This document shows, in pieces, positions 52,361-60,213 of a DNA stretch of 64,000 nt (position 1 is its first letter; each line of letters begins with the position of its first letter). The translations under genes and the position numbers were made by a program. Under the pieces are notes generated by a model. The model was not told the DNA's origin, ran no database searches, and was given only the letters and a program-made list of their open reading frames with translations. The stretch spans positions 62,001 through 126,000 of the forward strand of contig CAWCGJ010000016.1 of NCBI GenBank assembly GCA_963795055.1, read 5' to 3'. This stretch comes from JASHPR01 sp963795055. GTDB taxonomy: Bacteria > Actinomycetota > Actinomycetes > Streptosporangiales > Streptosporangiaceae.

Positions 52361-53311
52361 TCAGGTGTCCTGGTAGACGCGGACCGTGGTGCCGCGGGGG
52401 GACGAGAAGATCTGCACGAGGTCGCACAGCTGGTTGGCGACCCACAGGCCGGCCCCGCCCTGGCCGTCGAGGACCGGCTGCACCCGGCCGACCAGCGGCG
52501 ACGTGATGTGGCCGCGGTCGGATACCTCGCAGACCAGCGAGCCGTCCTGCACCCAGGCGCACAGCTCGCCGTGGCCGCCGCCGTGCCGAAGACTGTTGGT
52601 GGCGATCTCGGTGACCGCCAGCACCATCGCGGCGGAGGACTCGGGGTCGAGCCCGGCGTGCGTGGCCTGTGCGGCGACGAAAGCCCGCACCCGGCGCAGC
52701 CGGCCGATCTGGAAAGACATGGTGGCCGCGTCGGCAGGCCTGGCCGGAACCGGCCGGTCGAACGGATCGGCGAGGTCGATGAGCCGGAACGCGCCGGACG
52801 CCTGCCGCCGGTCGACCCGGGCGATGAAGGGATGGGTCCGTTGTGCTTCGTCGATCACGTCGGCGGCTAGCGCCTCAAGATCGTATGGGCACAGCAGCCA
52901 GAACGGGGTTGCGGCGTCGAAGGCCACGTTCAGCAGCGCCTCGTGCAGCTGGCACTCGGCCAGCTCGGTCGGGGAGCGCTCCGGGTGCACCGGCTCCCCG
53001 ATGCCCCACAGCTGCCGCGCGGCGGCATGGGCGGCCACGAACGCCTGCCAGACCGCGATGATCCGCGCCGGGTTGTCGCCGACGCTGGCCATGTCCGCGA
53101 AGCTCACGTTCCCGGCCTCGGCGCCGAGTTCCTGTCGCAGCAGGCCGATCTTTTCCCCGCTCACCACCACCAGGACGGGATCGCCGGCGTCCAGCGCCCG
53201 GCGGACGAACGAGATGGTCCCGGACACGAACTCGGCCAGGCCAGAGTAGAGGAACGCCTCGTGCCGATACCCGCCGACGGCCTCATCCCGCGGCGTCTGT
53301 GTCACGGTCAC
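52361..53311 (-). CDS. MEDS sensor-HATPase anti-sigma-like protein
   Basis: 316 residues. MEDS part: YRHEAFLYSGLAEFVSGTISFVRRALDAGDPVLVVVSGEKI, ADMASVGDNPARIIAVWQAFV, CQLHEALLNVAF, CPYDLEAL. HATPase part: N box VTEIATNSLRHGGGHGE, G1 VSDRGHI and G2 GGAGLWVANQLCDLVQIF, all intact. Likely a kinase-type anti-sigma factor that phosphorylates a STAS partner, with the MEDS domain as sensor. Three GTG codons (53320, 53311, 53305) could start it; AGGTGAGCACA precedes 53311. It is convergent with the GAF-ANTAR gene and lies 73 bases downstream of a small gene. Confidence 0.85.
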   Translation of the reverse strand: MTVTQTPRDEAVGGYRHEAFLYSGLAEFVSGTISFVRRALDAGDPVLVVVSGEKIGLLRQELGAEAGNVSFADMASVGDNPARIIAVWQAFVAAHAAARQLWGIGEPVHPERSPTELAECQLHEALLNVAFDAATPFWLLCPYDLEALAADVIDEAQRTHPFIARVDRRQASGAFRLIDLADPFDRPVPARPADAATMSFQIGRLRRVRAFVAAQATHAGLDPESSAAMVLAVTEIATNSLRHGGGHGELCAWVQDGSLVCEVSDRGHITSPLVGRVQPVLDGQGGAGLWVANQLCDLVQIFSSPRGTTVRVYQDT

Positions 53312-53384
53312 TGTGCTCACCTGGATGCTCGCCGTCCCGCGGCGCGGGACGGCCTTACTCCCGGTCGATGATAACCCGCGCTGG

Positions 53385-53615
53385 TCACGGCGGCTCCGGC
53401 GCGTCCAGGGCCGGGGCCGCGGCACCGTCGGCGTCGAACGTCTCCAGCCTGAACCTGACGTGCAGTTCGAGCCCTTCGAGGAAGAACCTGGCCTCGGCGT
53501 CGTCCGGGTCGTAAGCGATCCGGAAACGGTGCGTCGCGCCGTTGGCGTCTTCCCAGGTGACGAGTGCCTTCACCTGAGTGACTCTTCCTGGGCTGCTCAT
53601 CCTGAAACACGTCAC
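53385..53615 (-). CDS. Small hypothetical protein coupled to Clp_N-HTH gene
   Basis: 76 residues, probably beta-rich: VKALVTWEDANGATHRFRIAYDPDDAEARFFLEGLELHVRFRLETFD, with an Ala/Pro/Asp-rich end. I do not recognise it. Its GTG at 53615 overlaps the TGA of the upstream Clp_N-HTH gene (GTGA), and an ATG at 53600 follows CAGG. The overlap and codon use support a real gene, transcribed with its upstream neighbour. Function unknown. Confidence 0.65.
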   Translation of the reverse strand: MTCFRMSSPGRVTQVKALVTWEDANGATHRFRIAYDPDDAEARFFLEGLELHVRFRLETFDADGAAAPALDAPEPP

Positions 53616-54322
53616 CGGGCCTGAATTGCCGCGAACTCGTCGGCCAGCTTTTGCTCCGCCCGTTCCGGCGTGAGGCCGAGCCCGGTGAGGGTGCGCGCGG
53701 CGTCGCCGTCGGTGGCCAAGATCCCGAGCAGCAGGTGCTCGGTTCCTACGTAGTTATGACCCATGCGGAAGACCGCGTGCAGGGCCCCCCGGAGCGCGGC
53801 CCGGCCGGCCTCGGTGAAGCGCAGTTCCCGCAGCGCGGTCGGCTCCGCGCCACCCCCGCCGGGAGCAAGCTCGAGACGGAAGGCCGCCAGGATCTGCTCG
53901 TCGGTCAGTCCCGCGCCGTGGATGACCCTGGCCGCGAGGCCTTCCGGCTCGCTCAGCAGGCCCGCGGTGAGGTGCTCCGCGCCGATCACCTCCGCGCCCG
54001 CGCTGGTGGCGATCCGGTCGGCCGCGGCCAGCACGTTCCGCGAGCGCAGGGTGAACCGGGAGAAGTCGGCGCTCTGCCACTGTGCGACGAAGCGCTTCTG
54101 CGCCGCCTGCTTGGACACGCCCATGCTGGCGCCGATCTGGCTCCAGGAGGCACCCGAGCGGCGGGCCTGGTCCACGAAGTGCCCGATCAGCGCGTCGGCT
54201 TGCTCGTCGATGTCGGCCGCGACGCCGACCGCGTCGGAGAGGTTCTCCAGCTCCCCTGCGGCGGGCTGCAACGCCTTGACGTAGGAGATCAGGTTGTCCA
54301 GGGATACGGGGAATTCGGCCAC
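53612..54322 (-). CDS. Clp N-terminal-domain protein with helix-turn-helix
   Basis: 236 residues. The N-terminal ~75 residues include a helix-turn-helix: SWSQIGASMGVSKQAAQKRF. The rest is two ClpA/ClpC N-terminal repeats: FTLRSRNVLAAADRIATSAGAEVIGAEHLTAGLLSEPEGLAARVI and LRFTEAGRAALRGALHAVFRMGHNYVGTEHLLLGILATDGDAARTL. Clp_N binds substrates in Clp proteases, but no ATPase domain is present, so this is a regulator that might sense protein damage. GTG 54322 lies six bases from a TATGAT -10 box, and the operator-like repeats at 54323-54367 suggest self-control. It is divergent from the catalase gene. Confidence 0.87.
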   Translation of the reverse strand: MAEFPVSLDNLISYVKALQPAAGELENLSDAVGVAADIDEQADALIGHFVDQARRSGASWSQIGASMGVSKQAAQKRFVAQWQSADFSRFTLRSRNVLAAADRIATSAGAEVIGAEHLTAGLLSEPEGLAARVIHGAGLTDEQILAAFRLELAPGGGGAEPTALRELRFTEAGRAALRGALHAVFRMGHNYVGTEHLLLGILATDGDAARTLTGLGLTPERAEQKLADEFAAIQAR

Positions 54323-54367
54323 GCGTCAATCATAGGTTGACGCACGAGAATGTCAATCGCAGGTTGA
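54323..54367 (-). promoter_or_regulatory. Leaderless Clp_N-HTH promoter with two overlapping operators
   Basis: Minus strand: TTGACA (54356-54351), 16-base spacer, TATGAT (54334-54329), six bases, then the GTG. Two direct copies of GTCAACCTNNGATTGAC cover these boxes: one holds the -35, the other the -10. Each is also a dyad: GCGTCAA/TTGACGC and GTCAA/TTGAC. Confidence 0.65.
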
Positions 54368-54478
54368 CGGCCGGACTCCGGCGGGATCGCCGCCAAGGCT
54401 TGACTCGTCGCGGCGGCCGGGTGGTGTTTTGGGGCGGTGACCCCGGGCACGAAGCGCACGACAGCGAGGAGGGAAACA

Positions 54479-55936
54479 GTGGCACAGACGAAGCGCGAGC
54501 CCACGACCACCGACGCCGGCGCGCCAGTCGAGAGCGATGAGTATTCGCTGACCGTAGGCCCGGACGGCCCGATCCTGCTGCAAGATCATTACCTGATCGA
54601 GCAGATGGCGAACTTCAACCGGGAGCGCATACCCGAGCGGCAGCCGCACGCCAAGGGCGGCGGGGCCTTCGGGTACTTCCAGGTGACCAGCGACGTCAGC
54701 GCCTACACCAAGGCCGCGGTGTTCCAGCCCGGCACCCGCACGGACACTCTGATCCGGTTCTCGACCGTCGCGGGCGAGCGCGGCAGCCCCGACACCTGGC
54801 GCGACCCGCGCGGCTTCGCGCTGAAGTTCTACACGTCGGCGGGCAACTACGACATGGTCGGGAACAACACCCCGGTCTTCTTCATCCGTGACCCGCTGAA
54901 GTTCCAGCACTTCATCCGGTCGCAGAAGCGCCGCGCGGATAACAACCTGCGCGACAACGACATGCAGTGGGACTTCTGGACCCTGTCCCCGGAGTCGGCG
55001 CACCAGGTGACCTGGCTGATGGGCGACCGCGGGATCCCGCGGACCTGGCGGCACATGAACGGATACAGCTCGCACGCCTACATGTGGATCAACGCCGCCG
55101 GCGAGCAGTTCTGGGTGCAGTACCACTTCAAGACCGACCAGGGCGTCGAGTTCTTCACCCAGGCCGAGGCCGACCAGATGGCGGCGACCGACACCGACTT
55201 CCACCAGAGGGACCTGTACCAGGCCATCGAGCGCGGCGAGTTCCCGAGCTGGACGCTGAACGTGCAGATCATGCCGTTCGACGACGCCCGGACCTACCGG
55301 TTCAACCCGTTCGACCTGACCAAGGTGTGGCCGCACGGCGACTACCCGCTGATCGAGGTCGGGCGGCTGACCCTGGACCGCAACCTGACCGACTACCACA
55401 CCGAGATGGAGCAGGCGGCGTTCGAGCCGAACAACCTCGTGCCCGGCGTCGCGCTGAGCCCGGACAAGATGCTGCTGGCCCGCGGGTTCTCCTACTCCGA
55501 CGCGCACCGAGCCCGGCTCGGCGTGAACTACAAGCAGATCCCGGTGAACGCGCCGCGGGTGCCCGTGCACAGCTACAGCAAGGACGGGGCGATGCGGGTC
55601 GTGAACGTCTCGGACCCGGTGTACGCACCGAACTCGAAGGGCGGCCCGCAGGCCGACAGCGAGCGCTACTCTCCGGCCAGCTGGCACTCAGACGGAGACA
55701 TGGTCCGCGCCGCGTACAGCCTGCACGCCGAGGACGACGACTGGGGCCAGCCCGGCACGCTCGTCCGCGAGGTGCTCGACGACTCGGCCCGCGACCGGCT
55801 GGTCAGCAACATCGTCGGCCACCTGCTCAATGGGGTGACCGAGCCGGTGTTGCAGCGCGCCTTCCAGTACTGGCGCAACGTCGACAAGGACCTCGGTGAC
55901 CGGGTCGAGGCCGGCGTCCGCGCCAAGCAGGGCTAA
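54479..55936 (+). CDS. katA: Monofunctional haem catalase (KatA-like)
   Basis: 485 residues. Active-site His in RIPERQPHAKGGGAFGYF, Asn in DMVGNNTPVFFIRD, and the haem-ligand Tyr in RGFSYSDAHRARLG. The NFNRERIPER start region and VNYKQIPVNAPR fit small-subunit (clade 3) catalases. The GTG at 54479 has GCGAGGAGGGAAACA upstream; an in-frame start at 54437 is less good. It breaks down hydrogen peroxide. It is divergent from the Clp_N-HTH gene, whose operators lie 110 bases from this start, so that regulator may influence catalase. A strong hairpin follows. Confidence 0.93.
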   Translation: MAQTKREPTTTDAGAPVESDEYSLTVGPDGPILLQDHYLIEQMANFNRERIPERQPHAKGGGAFGYFQVTSDVSAYTKAAVFQPGTRTDTLIRFSTVAGERGSPDTWRDPRGFALKFYTSAGNYDMVGNNTPVFFIRDPLKFQHFIRSQKRRADNNLRDNDMQWDFWTLSPESAHQVTWLMGDRGIPRTWRHMNGYSSHAYMWINAAGEQFWVQYHFKTDQGVEFFTQAEADQMAATDTDFHQRDLYQAIERGEFPSWTLNVQIMPFDDARTYRFNPFDLTKVWPHGDYPLIEVGRLTLDRNLTDYHTEMEQAAFEPNNLVPGVALSPDKMLLARGFSYSDAHRARLGVNYKQIPVNAPRVPVHSYSKDGAMRVVNVSDPVYAPNSKGGPQADSERYSPASWHSDGDMVRAAYSLHAEDDDWGQPGTLVREVLDDSARDRLVSNIVGHLLNGVTEPVLQRAFQYWRNVDKDLGDRVEAGVRAKQG

Positions 55937-55952
55937 CCGCCCGCCGTGACAA

Positions 55953-55992
55953 GCATCCGGCGCCTCCCCGTCCGGGGGGAGACGCCGGATGC
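55953..55992 (+). terminator. Catalase terminator hairpin
   Basis: GCATCCGGCG (55953-55962) pairs with CGCCGGATGC (55983-55992), extended by an inner CTCCCC/GGGGAG pair. It begins 16 bases after the catalase stop. A related GCGCCGGATGC occurs just after it. Confidence 0.7.
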
Positions 55993-56040
55993 CGTCCAGG
56001 GGGCGCCGGATGCGCTCTCGGGCGGGTGAACCTGCTCGGG

Positions 56041-56313
56041 TCAGCCGGAGGCCGGGTCCGACGCGTTGCTCCAGTCACGGCGGGTCAGCCCGTAGCCCTC
56101 CCCGTCGGCGGACGGGGCACGGACCAGCACGCCGCGCTCGGTGAGCTCGTCGAGGACCTCGCTGGTCGTGTCGTCGTCCAGGTCGGTCGCGGCCACGATC
56201 TCCGCCCGGGTCGGCGGGCGGCCCGACTGCTCCAGGGTGGCCACGGCCTCGTAGATGTAGGCCCCGAGATCGGTGAGGGTCTGCGCGTCGACAAGGGGCC
56301 GGTCGCTGGTCAT
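56041..56313 (-). CDS. Small winged-helix-like protein, unknown function
   Basis: 90 residues with the shape of a small helix-turn-helix: LGAYIYEAVATLEQSGRPPTRAEIVAATDLDDDTTSEVLDELTERGVLVRAP, that is, three helices then a wing-like hairpin. It probably binds DNA or acts as a partner of such a protein. ATG 56313 has no clear ribosome binding site and begins ten bases after GGGTAG (GTGT-N15-GGGTAG), so a nearly leaderless SigB-type mRNA is likely. It is divergent from the CDF gene. Confidence 0.7.
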   Translation of the reverse strand: MTSDRPLVDAQTLTDLGAYIYEAVATLEQSGRPPTRAEIVAATDLDDDTTSEVLDELTERGVLVRAPSADGEGYGLTRRDWSNASDPASG

Positions 56314-56323
56314 GACGCCCGCA

Positions 56324-56348
56324 CTACCCGGCGTTCGGCGCGCTACAC
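56324..56348 (-). promoter_or_regulatory. Candidate SigB-type promoter (GTGT-N15-GGGTAG)
   Basis: Minus strand: GTGT 56348-56345, 15-base spacer, GGGTAG 56329-56324, ten bases before the ATG at 56313. It fits the GNNT form of the streptomycete SigB consensus. Confidence 0.5.
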
Positions 56349-56418
56349 AGCCCGGGGCACTCAGGCTGTCGCCGCGATCGGCGACGGTGGCCAGCGCCGC
56401 CGATGACCCGGCCCGCCT

Positions 56419-56443
56419 GTTTACCTGGGCCGTTGGCGGGCAG
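56419..56443 (+). promoter_or_regulatory. Candidate SigB-type promoter (GTTT-N15-GGGCAG)
   Basis: GTTT 56419-56422, 15-base spacer, GGGCAG 56438-56443, ten bases before the ATG at 56454. Its geometry mirrors the minus-strand site at 56324. Confidence 0.5.
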
Positions 56444-56453
56444 CGCGCATCCC

Positions 56454-57407
56454 ATGGCGTCCGGTACCGAGCGCAGGTCCGCCCGCCGCACCGCCACCCG
56501 CCGCACCGTGCTGGTGGCCGGAGCGGCCAACGTGGTGGTGGCTTTGGCCAAGCTGGCCGCCGGACTGTTGTCGGGCTCCAGCGCCATGCTCGCCGAGGCC
56601 GCGCACTCGGTGGCCGACACCCTCAACCAGGCGTTCCTGCTCACGTCGCTGCACCAGGGCGAACGGCCCGCCGACGAGGACCACCCGTTCGGCCACGGCC
56701 AGGAGCGCTACTTCTGGTCGCTGCTGGCCGCATTCGGGATCTTCATCGCCGGCGCCGGCTTCTCGGTCTTCGAGGGGCTGCTCGAACTGCGCCGCTCCAG
56801 CAGTGGCGATTTCACCGTCGCCTACGTGGTGCTGGCCTTCGCGTTCGTCGCGGAGGGCACGTCGCTGCTCCGCGCCTACCGCCAGATGCGCGGCGAGGCC
56901 CGCCGCGAGCACGTCGAGCTCCTGGAGCATGTGGAGAGCAGCCCGGACATCACGGTCAAGGCGGCGCTGTTCGAGGACAGCGCAGCGGTGGTCGGTCTGG
57001 CCCTGGCCGCCACCGGGCTGCTGCTGCACCAGCTGACCGGGTCATCCGTCTGGGATGGCGCGGCCTCGATCGCGATCGGTGCGCTGCTGATCGTGGTGGC
57101 GGTCAAGCTGGGCGTCGACAGCCGGGACCTGCTCATCGGCAAGGCTGCCGACCCGCGGGAGCTGGGGGTGATCCGGGCCGAGATCGAGCAAACACCCGGT
57201 ATCGACGCCCTGCTCGACCTGCTCACCATGCACCTAGGCCCGGACCACCTGATCATCGCCGCCCGGGTGGCCTTCGGCGACGATGTCAGCGCCGACCAGG
57301 CCGAGGACCTCGCCGATGACATCGACAGGCGGCTGGCGGAGCGGCTCCCGCAGGTCCCGCACGTCTTCATCGATCCCACACAGGTACCGGCGGTCTCTCC
57401 GGGCTAG
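56454..57407 (+). CDS. Cation diffusion facilitator (CDF) transporter
   Basis: 317 residues, six membrane helices. Helix 2 metal site is HSVADTLNQ (HxxxD); helix 5 has FEDSAAVVGL, where the usual His is Glu, so metal choice may be altered. The cytoplasmic C-terminal domain has the ferredoxin-like pattern, ending with LPQVPHVFIDPTQ. Likely exports zinc, iron or manganese. Start: ATG 56454, ten bases after a SigB-type -10; the frame is also open from 56403. It is divergent from the winged-helix gene and could be linked to oxidative-stress metal balance near the catalase gene. Confidence 0.85.
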   Translation: MASGTERRSARRTATRRTVLVAGAANVVVALAKLAAGLLSGSSAMLAEAAHSVADTLNQAFLLTSLHQGERPADEDHPFGHGQERYFWSLLAAFGIFIAGAGFSVFEGLLELRRSSSGDFTVAYVVLAFAFVAEGTSLLRAYRQMRGEARREHVELLEHVESSPDITVKAALFEDSAAVVGLALAATGLLLHQLTGSSVWDGAASIAIGALLIVVAVKLGVDSRDLLIGKAADPRELGVIRAEIEQTPGIDALLDLLTMHLGPDHLIIAARVAFGDDVSADQAEDLADDIDRRLAERLPQVPHVFIDPTQVPAVSPG

Positions 57408-57449
57408 CACCGATAGCCCCGGCGTGGCCTCGATCGGCGATCTCCCCGT

Positions 57450-57788
57450 CTAGCCTGGCGGATCGGCTAGTGCGGCTTCCAGGGTCGGGTAGATGGAGAT
57501 CACCTGGTCGGCCCCGATGACGGTGAAGATGCGCAGCACTGCGGTGGCGACCAGCCGGAACTGGGCACCGGTCGCTGTGGCCAGCCGGTTGGCGGTGATG
57601 ATCGCCTGTACCCCAGCGGAGTCGCAGAACGTGGTTCCGCTCATGTCTACGATCAGGACCGGGTCATGGCCGATCGCGGCGAGCAGCGCCTCGCGGACCT
57701 GATCGGCGTTGGCCAGGTCGATCTCGGCAGGCAGGGTGAGGATGGCATGCGGGCCCGCCCGCCAGAGCTTGTAGTCTTCCGCAGTCAT
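57450..57788 (-). CDS. STAS anti-anti-sigma factor
   Basis: 112 residues: HAILTLPAEIDLANADQVREAL, PVLIVDMSGTTFCDSAGVQAIITANRLA and FRLVATAVLRIFTVIGADQVISIYPTLEAAL. The phosphorylatable Ser is present in FCDSAGV, so this is a standard anti-anti-sigma domain, unlike the protein at 49798. Dephosphorylated, it should bind an anti-sigma HATPase and free the sigma factor. ATG 57788 starts two bases after the stop of the GAF-PP2C phosphatase gene, so the phosphatase and its probable substrate are coupled. Confidence 0.88.
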   Translation of the reverse strand: MTAEDYKLWRAGPHAILTLPAEIDLANADQVREALLAAIGHDPVLIVDMSGTTFCDSAGVQAIITANRLATATGAQFRLVATAVLRIFTVIGADQVISIYPTLEAALADPPG

Positions 57789-57790
57789 GG

Positions 57791-59014
57791 CTACGCGGTG
57801 CCCGACGGCGACCGCTGGATCATGAGCAGGGCGATGTCGTCGCGGACTGGGTGGTTGCCCACCAGGGCGGCCATGACCGCCGCGCACGCGGCGTCGGGTG
57901 ATTGTGCGGTTACCGCCTGGCACAGCCGGGCCAGGCCATCGTCGATCGTCTGGTTACGGCGCTCGATCAGCCCGTCGGTGTAAAAGCACACCAGCGTGCC
58001 CGGCGTGATCTCCAGGCTGGTCACCGCCCGCTGCACGCCGGGGGCCGCGCCGATCAGCAGGCCGGGCGCGATGTCGGCCAGTTCGGCGGGCCGCCCCGGG
58101 ACGGCGATAACGGGCGGATAGTGCCCGGCCAGGCAGATGCGCACCCGGTCCATTCGCGGGCCGAACACGGCGTAGGCCACCGTGGCCACGGCTCCGGGTT
58201 CGAAGTACTGCATCTTGGCGTCCAGCCGGGCCAGGACCTCGGCCGGATCGGCGGTTTCCAGGGCGTAGGCCCGCAGCGCGCTGCGCATCCGTCCCATGAT
58301 CACCGCTGCCGGAAGGCCATGGCCCGTCACGTCGCCGATCACCACGCCGAGCTGCCCGGACGGGAGTGCGAACACGTCATACCAGTCGCCCCCGACCGCT
58401 CCTGCGCCCGGGACGTAGCGGGCCGCCAGCTTTGCCTCATCGGGGGCCGGGAGCGCGGAGGGCAGCAGGCTGCGCTGCAGCGCCGCCGCCGCGATCTTGT
58501 CCTCCCGCATGATCAGCGACTGCACCGCCGTGGCCGCTCGATCCGCGGCCAGCTGCAGCAGCTCCACGTCGTCGTCGGTGAACTCCCGGGGCGTCAGCGA
58601 CCCGACATGCAGCACGCCGATCACCCTCCCGCCAGCGATCAGCGGCACGCCCATCAGGGCACGGATCCCCTTGGCCCACAGGATCGGATTGAGCACCGTG
58701 GTGTGATCGACATGGTCGAGGATCACGGGCTTGTGCTCGGCGGCGATGCGCCCGGCAAACCCGCGGCCCACCGGGATCCGCACGCCCTGGCGCACCTCCT
58801 CCTCCAGCCCCGCCGCCGCCGTGGCGATCAGCTCCCCGGATGAGAAGTCCAGCAGTAGCACCGCGGCCGTGTCAGCCTGCAAGATGTCCCTGGTGCGCTC
58901 CAGCAGCTCCGACAGCAAGTCTTGAGCACTAAGACGGGACAGGGCCACATCCGTGATCGACTGAATATCTCGCAGCCGGTCCTCCAGCTCGGCGCGGCTA
59001 GCATCCACGGTCAC
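57791..59014 (-). CDS. GAF-PP2C (SpoIIE/RsbU-type) serine phosphatase
   Basis: 407 residues. GAF domain (about 20-160): LSELLERTRDILQADTAAVLLLD, IPVGRGFAGRIAAEHKPVILDHVDHT, GVPLIAGGRVIGVLHVG. PP2C domain: GGDWYDVF, GDVTGHGLPAAVIMG, TDGLIERRN and VRDDIALLMI hold the metal-binding Asp residues. It would dephosphorylate the adjacent STAS protein when the GAF domain senses its signal. GTG 59014 has GGGAGGTACCGAA upstream; a longer open frame to 59512 is in the wrong context. Coupled to the STAS gene and 75 bp downstream of a zinc-finger gene. Confidence 0.9.
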   Translation of the reverse strand: MTVDASRAELEDRLRDIQSITDVALSRLSAQDLLSELLERTRDILQADTAAVLLLDFSSGELIATAAAGLEEEVRQGVRIPVGRGFAGRIAAEHKPVILDHVDHTTVLNPILWAKGIRALMGVPLIAGGRVIGVLHVGSLTPREFTDDDVELLQLAADRAATAVQSLIMREDKIAAAALQRSLLPSALPAPDEAKLAARYVPGAGAVGGDWYDVFALPSGQLGVVIGDVTGHGLPAAVIMGRMRSALRAYALETADPAEVLARLDAKMQYFEPGAVATVAYAVFGPRMDRVRICLAGHYPPVIAVPGRPAELADIAPGLLIGAAPGVQRAVTSLEITPGTLVCFYTDGLIERRNQTIDDGLARLCQAVTAQSPDAACAAVMAALVGNHPVRDDIALLMIQRSPSGTA

Positions 59015-59088
59015 TTCGGTACCTCCCTTCGGGGCCCTGTTTGCGTTGAGGGTACGGGTGCTCAGCTGCTGGCTGGAGAGGACCGTGG

Positions 59089-59822
59089 TCAAGGTCGGGT
59101 ACCCGTGCTGATCACTGTGGTCGTGGCGGCGTCGGCACCGGTGAGCGCGAGGAACGTCACGGCCCGCCGGAACGTCTCGCCGATGGTATGGCCTGCTAGT
59201 CCAGCCTGGTAGGCGCGGTAGCGTGCCGTCTCCCACGCCTGCCCGCGGGGCGGAAGGTGGCCGAGCGCCGGCTCGGGGCCGGCTTCCAGGTCCAGCCTGG
59301 GACACGGCCCTGGGTAGCACCCTCAGAGTCGATGAGCTCCTCCAGCCCGGCGCCCCGGCCGATCCGGTTGCGGACAAACCGCAGCCCGGCCAGGGTTGCT
59401 TCGGTACGCCGCCACTCCGCCGCGCCGCCGACCGCCAGCGCGGCATCGTAGACCTCCCGGTGATGGCGCACCAACGTGGCGTCGACCATGGTGACCCACC
59501 ACACCGCCTCACCGATCGCCGCCAGCGCCTGCGGCTCGTCCGGTACTCTCAGCCCGGGAAGCCGCCCGATGGCCTCGCTCATAGCGGTGACCGACCACTG
59601 CAGCGCGCTCGCCTCGACCGCGGGATGGCCCAGGTGCTCACGGTTCCATGCGGCCCGGCAGCCCACGCCGCAGAACCGGGCGTGCTCCCGCCGCGGCACG
59701 AACACACGGCCGCACTGCTGACAGGCGCGGGTATCGGCCAGCGGGCCCTGCTCCCCGGCGTCAGGCCCCTGGGCCGGCACGCCGCTGGCCATCCGGAAGC
59801 GGTACCCGACCTCAGGCACCAC
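59089..59822 (-). CDS. FCS-type zinc-finger protein, unknown function (frameshifted)
   Basis: About 244 residues. A compact zinc finger near residue 30-60, CQQCGRVFVPRREHARFCGVGC, precedes helical sequence: ALAAIGEAVWWVTMVDATLVRHHREVYDAAL and TLAGLRFVRNRIGRGAGLEELI. The frame breaks at about 59273-59278, one G missing in a short run. In the other frame the sequence continues well: PALGHLPPRGQAWETARYR, AYQAGLAGHTIGETFRRAVTF, to a stop at 59089. Starts at GTG 59822 with GGAGGTGGCA. Encoded just upstream of the GAF-PP2C gene; the family is common in actinobacteria but I know no function. Confidence 0.7.
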
Positions 59823-60213
59823 TGCCACCTCCGGTTCCCGACGGATGGTTTCCGGGGCACCCGGTAGCGGATGCCGAGGTCATCAGAGAGCACGCGGCGA
59901 GCCCAGAACGCCGGACCGCTGGGTCGTCAACCGTGCCATAATGCTACGGCGCGTACCCAGCAACTGTCTATGTTGTGAAGAGATTCTGACAAGGGGGAGT
60001 GGCCCCGCTTCCGGCCGGGTAGCGGAGGCCCGCGGAACCGCGTGATGTGGTGGTGGTCGGCGGGTCGGTCGGCGGCTTCGCGCTCTTCGGCCTCTGGTCA
60101 TCCAGCCTCGCTCGATGGAGTTGAAGAAGATTAGTAGTCTTTGGCGATATAGCGAAGAGAGCTTGCCGAACTCTGCGGGCTGGGTCGGCCGGGCTCGTGG
60201 CGGAGGTGGCTAG
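59823..60213. other. Gap upstream of MerR-pseudoreceiver gene
   Basis: About 390 bases without a supported gene. A lower-GC patch at 60115-60165 (GAAGAAGATTAGTAGTCTTTGGCGATATAG, shown in short pieces only) may hold the promoter of the gene at 60214, but I cannot fit boxes with confidence. Confidence 0.3.
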
